DNA of 64,000 nt from Adiantum capillus-veneris (Eukaryota; Streptophyta; Polypodiopsida; Polypodiales; Pteridaceae), in NCBI GenBank assembly GCA_014529385.2, contig CM043971.1, forward strand, positions 52,799,209-52,863,208, in the 5' to 3' direction. The notes under the pieces are model-generated. The model was given only the letters and a program-made list of their open reading frames with translations, did no database searches and was not told the DNA's origin. The translations under genes and the position numbers were made by a program. Shown here piece after piece: positions 21,837 to 34,447 of this stretch (position 1 is the first letter of the stretch; the number at the start of each line of letters is the position of its first letter).

Positions 21837-24152
21837 ATGGGACGTGTTGGTGATAGTGCTGAAAGAAAAGTTTGCAAGTTGTATCATCCACAAACAAAGA
21901 GTATTTTGGTTTCACAGGATGTAGTGTTTGTGGAAGATTCTGCTCAGCCCTTGTTGTCATGTACTAGAGACAGTAATGTAAGCTCACAGGACATTTATGA
22001 CACTTTGTTGCCTCTTTTCAGTGGTGGAAGCTCAAATGTAAGTTCCAATAAGCCAAATGTATAGGCTATGGGGGTTTCCGAAAACGTTATAGATCAGTCT
22101 ATTACTGATGCAGATGTACATAATGTACTTGATGAGGAAAGGGCTGAAAATGAGTAGGCTAGAGGTATGCCAAAATGGCTGGTGCACACTTTGTGTGACA
22201 GTAAATTGGATGCACCTTTGTCCAGTCGTACTCGTTCAGGCTCTCTCCATGAATCTTATGCACCAAATTGTTATGCTTTGGTTGTGTCTAGCTTACATGA
22301 TGTTGAGGAACCTCTGTCTTTTGATGAAGCACATAATTCAAAAAATTGGATGGCTGTCATGCAATAAGAATATGATGCACTTATAGAAAATGACACATGG
22401 ACTTTATGTGATTTGCCTCCTGGCAAAAAGGCCATTGGTACGAAGTGGATTTACAAGTTGAAACACAAGCCGGATGGTGAGATCGATTGCCATAAGGCTC
22501 GACTTGTTGCAAAGGGTTATGCACAACAAAAAGGCAAAACCCAGATTATGAAGAGAATTTTGCTCCTACTTGTCGTATGACTACTATGCATTTTCTATGT
22601 GCATTGGCAGCTCATTTTGGTTGGGATGTACAACAATCAGACATTGTTACTGTTTTCTTGAATGGTGACATATTTGAGGAATTTTATGTAAGGCAGCCTC
22701 GTGGTTTTGTCAAGAAAGGACAAGAGGACAAAGTGTGCAGATGTAAGAAGGATTTGTATGGATTGAAGCAATGTCCTCGTGCTTGGTATGAGAAAGCTGA
22801 CACTCATTTGGTCAAACAGGGCTTTCATAACAGTCCAATAGAAAGCACATTGTATGTAAAGCGTGAGGATGATGTACTTCTCATTGTGGTTCTTTATGTA
22901 GATCATTTGATGATCACTGGACCAAATGAGAGACATATTGTTGAATTTAAGGCTGATTTGAATGCTGCTTTCAAGATGAAAGATTTGGGGTTGTTGCATC
23001 ATTACATGGGTAAACAGTTTAAGCAGTGTGATGGTGGTATTGCCTTGTGTCAAAAAACTTACATAGAGACATTACTATGTAAGTTTGGACTTGAGGGTTT
23101 CAAACCTATTACCACTCCATGGAAATAGGTGTGAAGTTGAGTCTACAAGATGTTGGTGATCCTGCTGATGTCACTCTTTACCAAACTACTATTGGCTGCC
23201 TCAATTATGTATGCAACACAAGGCTGGATATTCAGTTTGCAGTCTCACAGGTCATCAAATGTATGAATAGCCTAGGGTCTAAGCATTGGCAGGCTGTCAA
23301 GAGGATTTTCCGCTACCTTAGTGGCACTTTACATCTTGGCTTGTTTTATCCCAAGGGGGTATCATTGCCGCTAGACTTACATGCTTTTTTGAACTCAGAT
23401 CGGGCTAGTTATTTTGATACGTGAGTGTCCACAAGTGGTTTTTGTTTCATGCTTAGAAGTTCATGTATATCATGGTTGAGCAAGAAGAAACCTATTGTGG
23501 CCACTTCGAGTTGTGAGGCTGAGTACAGGGTAGTCTTCACAGCTACGGTTATGTGTGTATGGCTCAGACGCCTTATGGCTGATTTGGGTGTCTGACAGGA
23601 CACTACCAACACTATCTACACTAATAGTCAGAGCGCATTGGTAGTTGCAAGGAACCCAGTTTTTCATGCTCACACAAAGCACATTAAGGTGCATTAACAC
23701 TATGTCAGGGAGAGGCTCTCAACAGGAGAGGTCAGCTTGGCTTATGTGCCAACACAAGATAACCTTGCAGATCGTTTCACAAAGGCATTGTCTCATGAGA
23801 AGCTCGAAGCTTTCTACAAAGCTTTGGGCTTACTCCCCTTTGTGGACTGACCATGTCCTTAGGACATGACACTTCCACTTACTCATGTGCTAGCTCTTGT
23901 TCACCGCATCACTGCAGGCGGGATTTGTCACCATATACATGTGGTAGTGATGTGTGTGAACACACTAGGACCACTAGGGCATTTTTTCCCCCTTTAGGAG
24001 GTTTTTTCCCCCGTGCATTGTATATACGCCCATAACTCTAGGGCTATCTATCTTTCCATTGCACACTAAGTAATACACTCCCTATTGTGTGCTTTGAGCT
24101 TCCTTCGTCTTCTCCAAGCTGTGTATGTTTCTTTGCAACCCTAATTCCAACA
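21837..24152 (+). mobile_element. Ty1/copia 3' half inside the family A element
   Basis: Plus-strand order: integrase tail ('LYHPQTKSILVSQDVVFVED', about 21870-21935), proline/serine linker, RT ('TKWIYKLKHKPDGEIDCHKA', 'VFLNGDIFEEFYVRQPRGF', 'LYGLKQCPRAWYEK', 'LYVDHLMITG'), RNase H ('VATSSCEAEYRVV', 'TNSQSALVVARNPVFHAHTK') and the tail 'VPTQDNLADRFTKAL'. The 3' LTR ends 'CCTAATTCCAACA' at 24152. The catalytic Y-V-D-D box is Y-V-D-H, there is a frameshift near 22535, and stops lie at 22365, 23127 and 23422, so it is inactive. Gag, protease, integrase core and 5' LTR are missing. The LTR's left end was not found. Confidence 0.9.
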
Positions 24153-24711
24153 ATAGGTACAGACTCTCCTTTAAGTTTGATATCCAGCACATGAGTCTTT
24201 CCCATATGTTCCAAGGTTAACGTCGTGTTAAAGGCATCCAGCACTCCATGCACCCTGTACATCCAAGGTATTCCCATTAAGACATAACAACCCTCAAGCG
24301 GCATGATATAAATTCTTCTGCATCCACATAGGACTGAATATGCAAACGCAGTTTTCTGAGAATGGGTGTCACAGACTCTGAAGGGCAAGGACATGCCAAC
24401 CCTTCCTGTGTTGTGTACCTCATCTCATCAGCTCTTACACCCAAGGTAGTCACCAACTCTCGTGAGATAAAGTTTTCCTTGGCACCAAGATCTAATAAAA
24501 TCAGCACATGTTGGTCCCTAACTTTACCCCAAGCTCTACAAAGCTCACTGGCATCTGTAGCTAGCCTATTTCCCAGCATATCTAGCACTAAACCTGCTGC
24601 TGGTTTGGGCTTCTTGCCTTTTCTGTCCTCATTGTCTTCTATTTCTTCAATTACAACTGCTGGCCTTTTCTTAATGTCCGGACAGTTGGACACAATATGC
24701 AGTCTTCTCAC
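24153..24711 (-). pseudogene. family A protease and second half of zinc knuckle
   Basis: On the minus strand 'LHIVSNCPDIKKRP' is the second half of a CCHC zinc knuckle whose first half ('KCFNCEK') is one frame away. It is followed by an acidic linker, 'AWGKVRDQHVLILLDLGAKE' with 'NFISRELVTTLGV', where the protease active site D-x-G is D-L-G, and later 'EGCYVLMGIPWMYR'. This is the retropepsin of a chromovirus-type gypsy. The frame breaks again near 24330, and the copia LTR interrupts after 'GESVPI'. The other fragments of this element flank the copia DNA. Confidence 0.82.
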
Positions 24712-26313
24712 AGTTAAAGCATTTGCCCTCAGCCATCAAAGCCTTTCGTTCTTCAACATATTTGTTGACAAAAGGCTTCTTTTGATTCTTTGTGTGCATT
24801 GGGCTGGCCTTATTTCTTCTTGTTCTACCATGTTTTTCCTGTGTTCTGAGGAGTCTGAGAAGCCTGCTTTCCAAAAGGTTTCTTTGGTGAATTTTTCTTG
24901 GACTTATCTTGTGTATTGATGCCCTTAAATCCACTCATCTAACCCCAGTAACAAAGCATTTCCAATATTGGTATTCTCAATCAACTGAGTCAAAGTATAG
25001 ACCTTGGTCTTTGTATAGTAATTTCTAAGCTCTTTGGGCAACCCACAACAGTAGTGCTCTATCTGCTCAGTCAACGGCACATGCCTATAAGAAGTGACTG
25101 GAAGCAAGTCCTTCCAAAACTTCCTGTTATAATCTTCCAGATCTTTGTATTTAGTGGCATCCAGATTGTGCCATGCTGACATAACCTCAAATTCAAATTT
25201 TGTAGTCAACCAAGCAGACGCAAACACTTGGTTGAAATAAATCCAAGTGGTAGGAGCCTATCCTTGTAACAGTAAGGTGCTCCACCATTGACTTGCATTT
25301 CCTTTCAAGAAGGTGGCAGTTTTCTGACCTTTGAAAGCTCAATGAAATTCCCTCCAACAAATGCGGCATCAAACTACTGTAAGAAGGAAAGAGTTGTCTT
25401 CAAATCTATAAAATGTTTCAAATGTTACTGCTCGAACACCTTCTTTGTATGGCTTTGGATTCTCAAAAGCCGTCATCGGGTCCATAGGATGTGCCTGCAT
25501 CATAGGTTCACTAACAGGTGACACTATAACTACTAGACCATTGACTACAAGGCTCATGGGCAGAGTACCTACTTGCTGATTTGGAAAACCAGCCATACCA
25601 AAAGTACCCTGCGGAATGCCAAAACTGCCTTGAACGCCCTGAAAACCAAGCTGCATGCCAACATTTCCATACATGGGGTTTGGCATCCAATTCTGTATAC
25701 CCCCAAACACTGTTCTTGGCGTATAAGACTGATTTCCAGGCGCATAATCAGCCATAGTCTGAAACACTTATCCACCCCCAAAGTACCTAGGATGTACGAA
25801 AGTAGGTGGGAAAGTCTGCTGCATAGCCTGGAAATTACTTCCCTATCCATTTAAACCAATATTAGACTTCTGAAAAGTGGGGGGCTGAACTAGCATAGCC
25901 CAAGACACTGGTGTTTCAACCACCTACTCTTGAACAATGGAAAGAGATCTAGGAGTCTCAACTGAATCCGCATGCTACCTTGGGATAGCCATTGAATCAG
26001 CAGCATGTGTGGCCTTTAAAAGATCCCCAACCTGTGTCCCAACTTGCTGCATAGAAGGAGGAGTTTGCAAAAATACCTAAAACAAGGGATTCTGCATCAC
26101 CTGAGAAAACATAGACACTGCAGCAACAAGCTGAGTCCTGAAAGTATCCTCATCCATCATGGAAGCCGAAGGAACATGTGGTTCAGTCATGGCAGGAGGA
26201 GTAACGTACTGTGGCGGTCTAGACAACTCACCAACCTCATGGATAACAGATGGCTCCTGTCTCTCTTGCGATGAGGACGCTTCCTCTCTGATGCCTTCCT
26301 ATCTGTCAGCCAT
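24671..26313 (-). pseudogene. family A gag
   Basis: From an ATG at 26313 the minus strand encodes a glutamate/proline/methionine-rich leader, a glycine/glutamine-rich stretch ('GVQGSFGIPQGTFGMAGFP'), then the capsid-type domain ('FLKGNASQWWSTLLLQG', 'FASAWLTTKFEFEVMSAWHN', 'LTEQIEHYCCGLPKELRNYY') and a basic tail to the zinc knuckle. The Trp-Trp and final L-P-x-E-L motifs are those of plant gypsy Gag. Stops lie at the fifth codon, near 25369 and elsewhere, so no Gag could be made. Gag would package element RNA. Confidence 0.85.
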
Positions 26314-26412
26314 AACTAAAACTCTCTATGTGTCTAGACCCAAATAGACCCTGGCTCGCTCTTTAAGTAAAAAGTGACTTCAAATCCCGGCAATGGAACC
26401 ATGGAACCGGCA

Positions 26413-26502
26413 TGTTCAAATGAAAAGGGTAGTGATCTACCTACTACTCAATGCTTTCAACCAATTTATAAATCGCCCACTTTACCTGTACTTCACACAC
26501 AG
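26413..26502 (-). repeat. family A 5' LTR remnant with adjoining primer-binding region
   Basis: Only about 90 bp of the LTR end remains ('CATTTGAACA' at 26413 in minus orientation), because a family B LTR starts at 26503. Just inside, the minus strand reads 'TGCCGGTTCCATGGTTCC'. A primer-binding site should begin here, perhaps the TGG at about 26399, but I cannot match a tRNA with certainty. Confidence 0.7.
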
Positions 26503-27990
<1,488 letters not shown>

Positions 27991-28600
27991 ACACCAGCAA
28001 GGCCGGACTAGACAAGGGCACGGCCGGGCTAGGCGGTGTGGAATGGGGAGTCCAACTAGGGCAAAGGGCCAAGGGCTTGCCTATAGCACGTAGTGGAGTA
28101 GGGGGGGTGGGGTACCCACTGTGGGTACCACCCCTTGAGCTTAAAATTATTGTGTATGGCCACTACCCCTAAGGGGGTGGGCACCCTTCAAGTGGGAAAA
28201 AGGAACTCACAGTCGGCTATGGTGCCAAACGGGCAGTGCGCAGAGGCTTGGAGATCCTGGGGCTGTTGATGCGAAGCCCGAGGGGCTTCGGCCCTGTGTC
28301 CTAAAACTCCCAACACAGCCTTGCGCCGCTAATGAGCCCGAGTGCCTGCGTTTTGGTGCTCCTACACCCGGCGGTACTCCCTTGCCAAGGTTGCGTGCCC
28401 ACGGACTGCCACTTTGTCGTCGACCTTGCTAAGGGGTGATCCCCATTGTGTAAGACCCCGACATGCAAGCCTTGAGTGGCTAGAAAGCACCACGCCCTTC
28501 CCCCTTCCCAAAATAGACACAAGCTTTGATACCAGCGTAAGACAAGGGAAGCTAGAGCCTGAGAGTCCACCACCCAACCACCCATTCTATTGACACCCAC
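27991..28600. other. GC-rich region without recognised gene
   Basis: No coding domain recognised on either strand. There are short G/C hairpin-like words such as 'AAGCCCGAGGGGCTTCGG' and 'GGGTACCCACTGTGGGTACC'. At 28528-28540 the minus strand reads 'TGGTATCAAAGCTTG', one base from the initiator-Met primer-binding site, but the flanking sequence does not end in CA. The region directly precedes the gag ATG at 28601 and may be its leader. Confidence 0.35.
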
Positions 28601-31600
28601 ATGCATGAGCACGTTGCCACACAAGGGCAGGGCATTTCTAATCTAGGGCAAGGCCCAACTGCTGATACGTTGCATATTCTCACTACCAAAGATATGGATG
28701 AATTGTTAAATAACATTAAACCACCAATTTTTAAGGGAGAAGACCGAGACCGCAATAAGGATGCATTGAATATCTTTCTCAGCAAGTGGGATGGCATTCA
28801 CGCCTTACGGCGTACTCCGGATGCAATCAGAGCTCTGCAAACGAGCTTAACTTTGGAAGGAAAGGCATACAAATGGTGGATGTCTCTCAAGGAGAAGAAC
28901 ATCATACCACAAAGTTGGGCAGCTTTTGAAGCAATGTGTAGCAAGGAATTTTTTCCTACAAACGAGGCCGACCGGAATTGGACGACTTGGGACACATGTT
29001 CCATGCACCAATACCCATCACTCCTTGAATATATCTCTCACTATTGGGATGTTATCCTCAAGTTGGAAGGCTTGGATACCTTTCAACAAGTACGAGGGTT
29101 CATACGGGGTCTGACACCCGAGCTTAAGAAGTATGTCAAGACCCAAGACCCTAAAACACTTGAGGAAGCCATAGTGAAAGCACATATTGATGATGATCCT
29201 GATGAGAACAAAACACATAATAGTCACGTGCCTGCTAGTATACATGGTAATACCCGCACTCAGTATGGGCACAATAAAAGAAAATTTCTAGTTGCTAATT
29301 CAGATGCATCTAAAAAGCCCAAGGGGTCTAGGGGTCCTCTCTCTCCTGAGGATTTTGATAAAGCCAAGAAAGAAAAGTTATGTTTTTAATGTTTAGGAAG
29401 AGGTCATGGCAAAAAGGATTCTCCCAAGAGGAAATATGTTGCTGAGGGAAAGGAGAAAGCAGTACACATGGTGCAATTGCTGCCTCTTGAGTCTTCCTCA
29501 AGATTCTATACAGTGGAAGTAACACACACTGAGGTGGTGCATGAATGATGTCTCACAGCTTGCATGTGGCAACCAACCGTTGGACCACAGGTTAATCAAC
29601 TAGAGCTTAATCTCTAGTGATTTCTGCATAGCGTTCTCTCTAGAATAGAGAGAGAGTGTCAAGGCTCTGAGTCTAAAAAATTATGAAGAGAAGGGGGTCC
29701 TTTTATAGCTTTTATGGGCACCGGGCAGCTTCTGGCAGGTTTCTACACTCCAAGCAGCCCCCCAGCTTGCAAATGGCACCACCTACTGCTATATCTGTCC
29801 CTGGCAAGTTCCCCCCAGCTCCACATAGCCCCCATACCTTCCAGAATTTACTTTGGTTGATTTTTGCTGATTCTAATGATGAAAACTGGATTACCAGTTA
29901 ATTCTAGAACCTTAGGGTAAAAAGTCCTTGTTAATAATTATTACTGAAAACCATCCAATTTTTATTAATTACTTGAATTCCTATTGTAACCTTCCAGGGT
30001 CTGTAACTTTTCCAGTTTTTATAGGATTCAGATTCTGAAAATTACTAAACATAGTAAACCTCTGCTTTTGATTCCAAAAATACCAATATTAGCCGTGTTC
30101 GAATCCTTCCACAGTGGTTTTCCATTTAATTTTACAAGCTTTGTACAATTTTTAAGGTCTCCGAAACTGGAAACCTTACAGAAGCCACCAATGCGATCCA
30201 ATTGGAGGATAATTTAATGATTCAAGGAGAAAGAGTGTCTGTTGAGCCTAAATCTATTAGCTTGCAAGCATCAGGACATCAGCCAATGACCCTCAAGATT
30301 ATTGCTAAGGAGCCAAAGATATCTGAGATGACTTTAGCAGATCTCACCAAGGCTATTTAAGAGAGTCTTAGAGACAATCGTGCTCCACAAAACAATCATA
30401 TGTATCCAAGAAGGGAGCAACAATGGTGCTCAGTATGCTATGGACCGCATAGTACCAGTGAATGCTCTACTATTAGAGTAAAATTCAATGGGAATTGCAA
30501 TGCATGTGGGAGGTATGGTCATCAAGCTAAGGATTGCATAGTATTTAAGTGCACAATGGCCAATAGACCAACCTTAGCATGGACAGACACACCTCAAGTG
30601 CGTGCATTGATGCCGGCCCCACCTCTTGAACAAGCAGCACAACACATGGTCCCTAGGGCCCAAAATGTTGTTCAAAAAACACCTTTACCACCTCTAGTGC
30701 TAGGACTATAACCACCACATCCGAGAATCACTTATGGGAATCAAGTAGGTTGTGAGTCATCTATTGCTTGTTTGGAAGGCAGTGAGGAAGATATAGATCC
30801 TAATATTGCCTATGGGATGGATGTGCTTGAAGAAAGTCCACAATACTACATGGAGGACTATTGGGGACAAGTCAAACCTAGCAAGAGGCCAAAATATCAA
30901 TTACACTGCTAAGAGACCACCTCTCCAATGCTATGAGTGTGGAGGTACACATCGTGTAGCCGAGTGTCCTATTAGGCTACAAAAGAATGCCACACTAATG
31001 CAAACCAATCAAGCGAGCACGTCTACAATGCCGATACTCATGTGTAATTGATGTGGCATAGATCATTTGATTGCCCAATGTCCAAATAATCCAAATGCAC
31101 CGAAGATCACACCATTAAACTTGATTGAAGTTACCGAGGAGCCATCACAAAGTACACCTGTAATACCAGTAGACGTACTCACACGATCGATGCTCCAAAA
31201 ACAAAATTATATTCTTGAGGAAAGAGACACGGCATCAATTGCCCAATCTCAAAAAAAGAAGAAAACATGAAGGAAGAGATTGCAAAAAGCAACGAAGCCA
31301 GACCACAGTCCAAAGACCAACATAGGGACTGGTGACGACCCCGTATATATGAACGACGCTGAAGAGGATTCTGATTCAGGTGAAACCATGGAGACCAAAA
31401 CTACCACTAAGATAGAAACCAACAAGGAAGATCTTCATGAGCCACAATGGCCAAGATCCAAGAAGAAGATAGGAACTTATCCAAACCCTACAGAGGAGAT
31501 TGAGCGAGTCAAGCAATTAAGGAGTTTGGTAGAAGATACCCAAAGGGATCTAGAACCAGCACCTAGGCAGATCCAGATTACAGACACCGTGTTCCCTACG

Positions 31601-32060
31601 CAACAATCCATAGACCCTTAGCCATACCTAGTGTCATCCAAGAAGAAAGTGACTTAAAGTCATGGGAAAGTGTGCGTACTCACTTCTTGATGGAAAGAAT
31701 GTTTACAGAGGGACTACCTGATCCTATCGAAGAAATGGAGATCCCATCTTCTCCACGGCAAGGGGCTGAAGTCCAAAAGGTGCCGTTAAACATTGCCAAA
31801 TTGATGGATTTCATGTCTTCAGAAGTTAGAACCACCATCATGTCCAAACTATATAAAGACCCTGAGCTAGTCTCAGCTCTTTGAGCCTTCCTCAATGGAG
31901 AACTAAATTTTGGGCTACCACAATTTGCACAGATGGATGGAGTTGGGGAGATGCCAATAGAGAAGGAACACTTAGATACACAACCCAACCTAGATGAGAA
32001 CCTTGTTATAGAAATACCAAGTTGGGACAATACTTTGAGGGTGAAGAATCCAATGCGACC
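28601..32060 (+). pseudogene. gypsy gag with several CCHC knuckles, split by an insertion
   Basis: From the ATG at 28601 a capsid domain is seen ('DALNIFLSKWDGIHALRRT', 'LTLEGKAYKWWMSLKEKNII', 'LEYISHYWDVILKLEGLDTF'), ending in a damaged knuckle 'LCF*CLGRGHGKKD'. At 29545 the frame is interrupted by an LTR-like insertion (29546-30180) and resumes at 30181. Further zinc-knuckle-like blocks follow: 'WCSVCYGPHSTSEC' and 'CNACGRYGHQAKDC' (about 30425-30540), 'CYECGGTHRVAEC' (about 30940) and 'CN*CGIDHLIAQC' (about 31046). A long acidic/threonine-rich linker then leads to the protease. Stops lie at 29387, 30358, 30709, 31049 and beyond. Gag would bind element RNA through the knuckles. Confidence 0.85.
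29546..30180 (-). repeat. LTR-like insertion of 635 bp inside gag
   Basis: In minus orientation the block runs from 'TGTAAGGTTTCCAG' at 30180 to 'GTGAGACATCA' at 29546, so it has TG...CA ends. It carries a minus-strand TATA box ('GCTATAAAAGG', about 29694-29704) and no ORF. The trinucleotide GAA is present on both sides. Removing the block plus one GAA joins the upstream valine-histidine-glutamate codons in frame with the downstream gag, so it is an insertion and not native sequence. A solo LTR is the simplest reading; the target duplication is shorter than the usual 5 bp. Confidence 0.7.
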
Positions 32061-32560
32061 ATACCAATCACTACTAAGGGATTAACTATGAAGGGAATCC
32101 TTGATGGTGGCGTTGGGGTTAGCATTGTGACTAAAAATTGATGGGAAACTATGGGAAGACCTCACCTTGCGACCACAACCATAGTAGTGAAGATGGCCAA
32201 TGGGTCTATTGTTAAACCTATTGGGATGCTAGAAGACCTCAAGATCAAGGTCTTTGAACATAAAATAAGATTTACCTTCATTCTTATGGATTTCTCCAAA
32301 CACACTATGGCATCGGAGATGATCTTAGGACATCCTTTCATGAGGGAAGCAAAAATGGTGCATGACTGGTCTAAAAACCATGTCTACCTGCAGTTCCAAG
32401 ATTCTGTCATTCGAGTGGATCTTGTAACTGGTCGAGCACATCCTCTAGGAAACAGGTTTATAATTGATCATAGATCTGACACCACAGTTCACTCGGTCCC
32501 ATTGCAGTATTGTTACACGTGTAAAGCGGAGAGTCTTACCACGCACCGAGGGAGTTTTTT
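32061..32560 (+). pseudogene. gypsy protease fragment with altered active site
   Basis: The plus strand reads 'MKGILDGGVGVSIVTKN' then a stop, then 'VVKMANGSIVKPIGMLEDLK' and 'ASEMILGHPFMREAKMVHDW'. It aligns with the protease at 5.8-6.3 kb of this window (D-S-G-A-G and L-G-R-P-F-M-R). The active site D-S/T-G is D-G-G here, which should abolish activity. Similarity fades by about 32560; pol is missing. Confidence 0.82.
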
Positions 32561-32826
32561 CGAGCAAAGACAAACCCGAGCAAGTGTTTTTACGCAATAT
32601 AGTAAATTTTATCATCAACAAAATATTTATTGTTTGTTATATATTGATGCACTACAACAAAAAGTGCTTTCAATGGATTTTAGTGTAAAACTTCTAAAAA
32701 TCCATTTGTAAATTTGGAGGATTTTAGTGTAAAACTCGATAAAAATCCAAAAAAATTTGTGAAGATATTCAATGTTCTTTTTTCCATTGGTTCTTGAAAA
32801 AGGTTTTGGTGAACACTTCCTTGCGA

Positions 32827-32900
<74 letters not shown>

Positions 32901-33109
32901 AGGATAGATCCTTGGAACACCATTACTTTTCAAGTCATAACCAAAACTCCTATTTCAGTATTCAAACCTTCGCTTACAATTTTAATTGGTCTCGATCTTC
33001 CAATCATTCAAATTGCCTTGCTAGAAAGTGGATATTTACATCATGACTCCATCAATGTTGATGACTAGCCTGTCGTACGGATATGGCACATAAAAAATAA
33101 GCTAAACTA
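32561..33109. repeat. CT microsatellite with flanking non-coding DNA
   Basis: A pure CT tract lies at 32831-32897. Around 32680-32745 the words 'GGATTTTAGTGTAAAAC' occur twice. They resemble the 'TTAGTGTAA' ends of the TIR element at 37975-38917, so a related fragment may be here. No gene. Confidence 0.6.
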
Positions 33110-33790
33110 TAAACTATCAGACAATGGCTCGACATAAAACACCAGTCAGCAAGCAGCATGGGCATGTTTTTTCCCGCAACGCAACAATTTAAGTCCGCTG
33201 GTGAAAATTGGGTTATACAAAGCAGACAAACCCATCAAACCAGACTTTTAGCATGGTTAATAATTGAGCCACTTGCAAGACCGTGAGACAAGCCCTAAAA
33301 TTCTCCTTTGCATGTACATCATTTCTCACAATTGCATTGGTATGATCAACACACTATTGGAGGCACATTTGCTTCATAAAGCTAGGTACATTTATGGCAG
33401 TGAGTTTTTCCTACTGCATAACATTCAAGGCATCATATGAGATAGCATAGAGCAAAGGAGAAAGTGGGCACCCTTGTCTTATGGATTTATGGAATGAAAT
33501 AACATCTGTAAGAGTACCATTAACTGAAATTCTAGCTGGCGCATTCCCAAAAAGAATGTGAAAAAGAATCTGTCCAAACCCATATCATATAGACTTTGAA
33601 GTATGAACTCCCATTCAATTCTATCATAGGCCTTGATTATCATACGCTCTGTGGCCGATTGTTTGTCAGAAGATCTTTTAGAAGAGTTTTTTGTAATTTT
33701 GCAATGCAATGATCAGTATCATATCTAATAAGCAATGAATTATTATGCTCTTCGAATGCTCTGACTACTACTTGTAGTCAGCTGAAATAT
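33110..33790 (-). pseudogene. LINE (L1-type) reverse transcriptase fragment
   Basis: On the minus strand: 'KAYDRIEWEFILQSLYDMGL' (RT block with K-A-Y-D), then 'ISVNGTLTDVISFHKSIRQG' and 'CPLSPLLYAISYDALNVM' (R-Q-G-C-P-L-S-P), then past stops 'CVDHTNAIVRNDVHAKENFR' where the catalytic A-D-D is V-D-H. This is a non-LTR RT. Frames shift before K-A-Y-D and stops follow N-V-M-Q. No endonuclease or poly-A tail is seen nearby. It could come from the same LINE family whose 5' half is at 10.9-12.8 kb, but the two do not overlap, so that cannot be tested here. Confidence 0.88.
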
Positions 33791-34144
33791 TAGCGGCTGC
33801 AGGAATCATATCATAGTAGTGCAAGTTGTTTTTCATGCCTCCTGCTTCTTCCCAATATCAGATGGCCAATTAGCTCTCGCTTCCTAATTGCACTTGCATG
33901 ATTTACTACTTGACTTCCACCTTCCAATGCTTGGTTGTATCATGGAGCCTTGTTGCTACAATATGGGGTATTGTACGTGCAAGTTGTAGCTTCGATCGTT
34001 CAACCCTAGCCAATCCCAATCCATCTTCATGCCATCGATCGCGATCCTTCATTTTGCCATCGATTGGGATCTTGCCCCTTGTCTAGTGTGTGATTGTCTA
34101 GTGTGTGAGTGCTCTACATTTTGCATGAGTTGATGAATATATAG
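33791..34144. other. non-coding leader before the SWIB pseudogene
   Basis: No gene seen. It contains the paired words 'GCCATCGATCGCGATCC' and 'GCCATCGATTGGGATC' about 30 bp apart and 'TTGTCTAGTGTGTGA' twice at 34080-34110. It could be the 5' UTR of the gene from which the next pseudogene was copied. Confidence 0.3.
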
Positions 34145-34447
34145 ATGAGCAAGAAAGTACCCAAACTCAAAACCACTCCCGAGCCCGACCTAGATCCCGA
34201 GCCCAGAGGTGGTGCTCAGATCCTCTATAGGGTCTCCTCCAACCTGGCTTCCATCTTGCAAACCTCGGAGACCACAAGGCCTTATGCCCTCAAGCGAGTA
34301 TGGGACTACATCAAGGCTCACAAGCTCCAGAGTAGTGCTGAGAAATCGTAGATCTTATGTGATCCGCCCCTCAAGAAGTCATTTGGACGAGACAATGTTA
34401 GTGCTCAAGTACTTGAGTCCCTACTTGTCAACACATTTTTCTGTTGA
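34145..34447 (+). pseudogene. SWIB/MDM2-domain protein pseudogene
   Basis: One frame from ATG 34145 to TGA 34445-34447 (101 codons) reads a lysine/proline/glutamate leader followed by a SWIB domain: 'RVSSNLASILQTSETTRPY', 'VWDYIKAHKLQ', 'ILCDPPLKKSFG' and 'VLESLLVNTFF'. SWIB domains occur in chromatin-remodelling subunits and in small plant organelle-nucleoid proteins; the short length fits the small plant type. A TAG at 34349-34351 replaces the K-R normally following L-Q-x-P-x-x-K. There are no introns over the domain, so a processed copy is likely, although no poly-A tail is visible. No relatives are adjacent. Confidence 0.82.

Larger units (their letters stand above)
19330..26502 (-). mobile_element. 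family A Ty3/gypsy chromovirus, minus strand, interrupted by copia
   Basis: Reading on the minus strand: 5' LTR remnant (26502-26413), putative primer-binding region near 26400, gag (26313 to about 24671), protease (to 24153), then plus-strand copia DNA (24152 to about 21837), then gypsy integrase tail and chromodomain (21830-21110), polypurine tract (20731-20716) and 3' LTR (20715-19330). The outer LTR pieces match in sequence ('CATTTAAACA' and 'CATTTGAACA' ends), so both sides belong to one element. RT, RNase H and the integrase core of the gypsy element are missing where the copia sits. The 5' LTR is itself cut by a family B LTR at 26503. Confidence 0.85.

Noticed and set aside
22637-23053. 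138-codon minus-strand ORF
   Set aside because: Antisense shadow of copia RT.
24362-24919. 185-codon plus-strand ORF, serine/leucine-rich
   Set aside because: Antisense shadow of the family A protease and zinc-knuckle region.
28522-28545. Primer-binding-site-like 'TGGTATCAAAGC' on the minus strand
   Set aside because: No LTR-like CA end or TATA box next to it, and a plus-strand gag starts 60 bp away; listed only as a resemblance.
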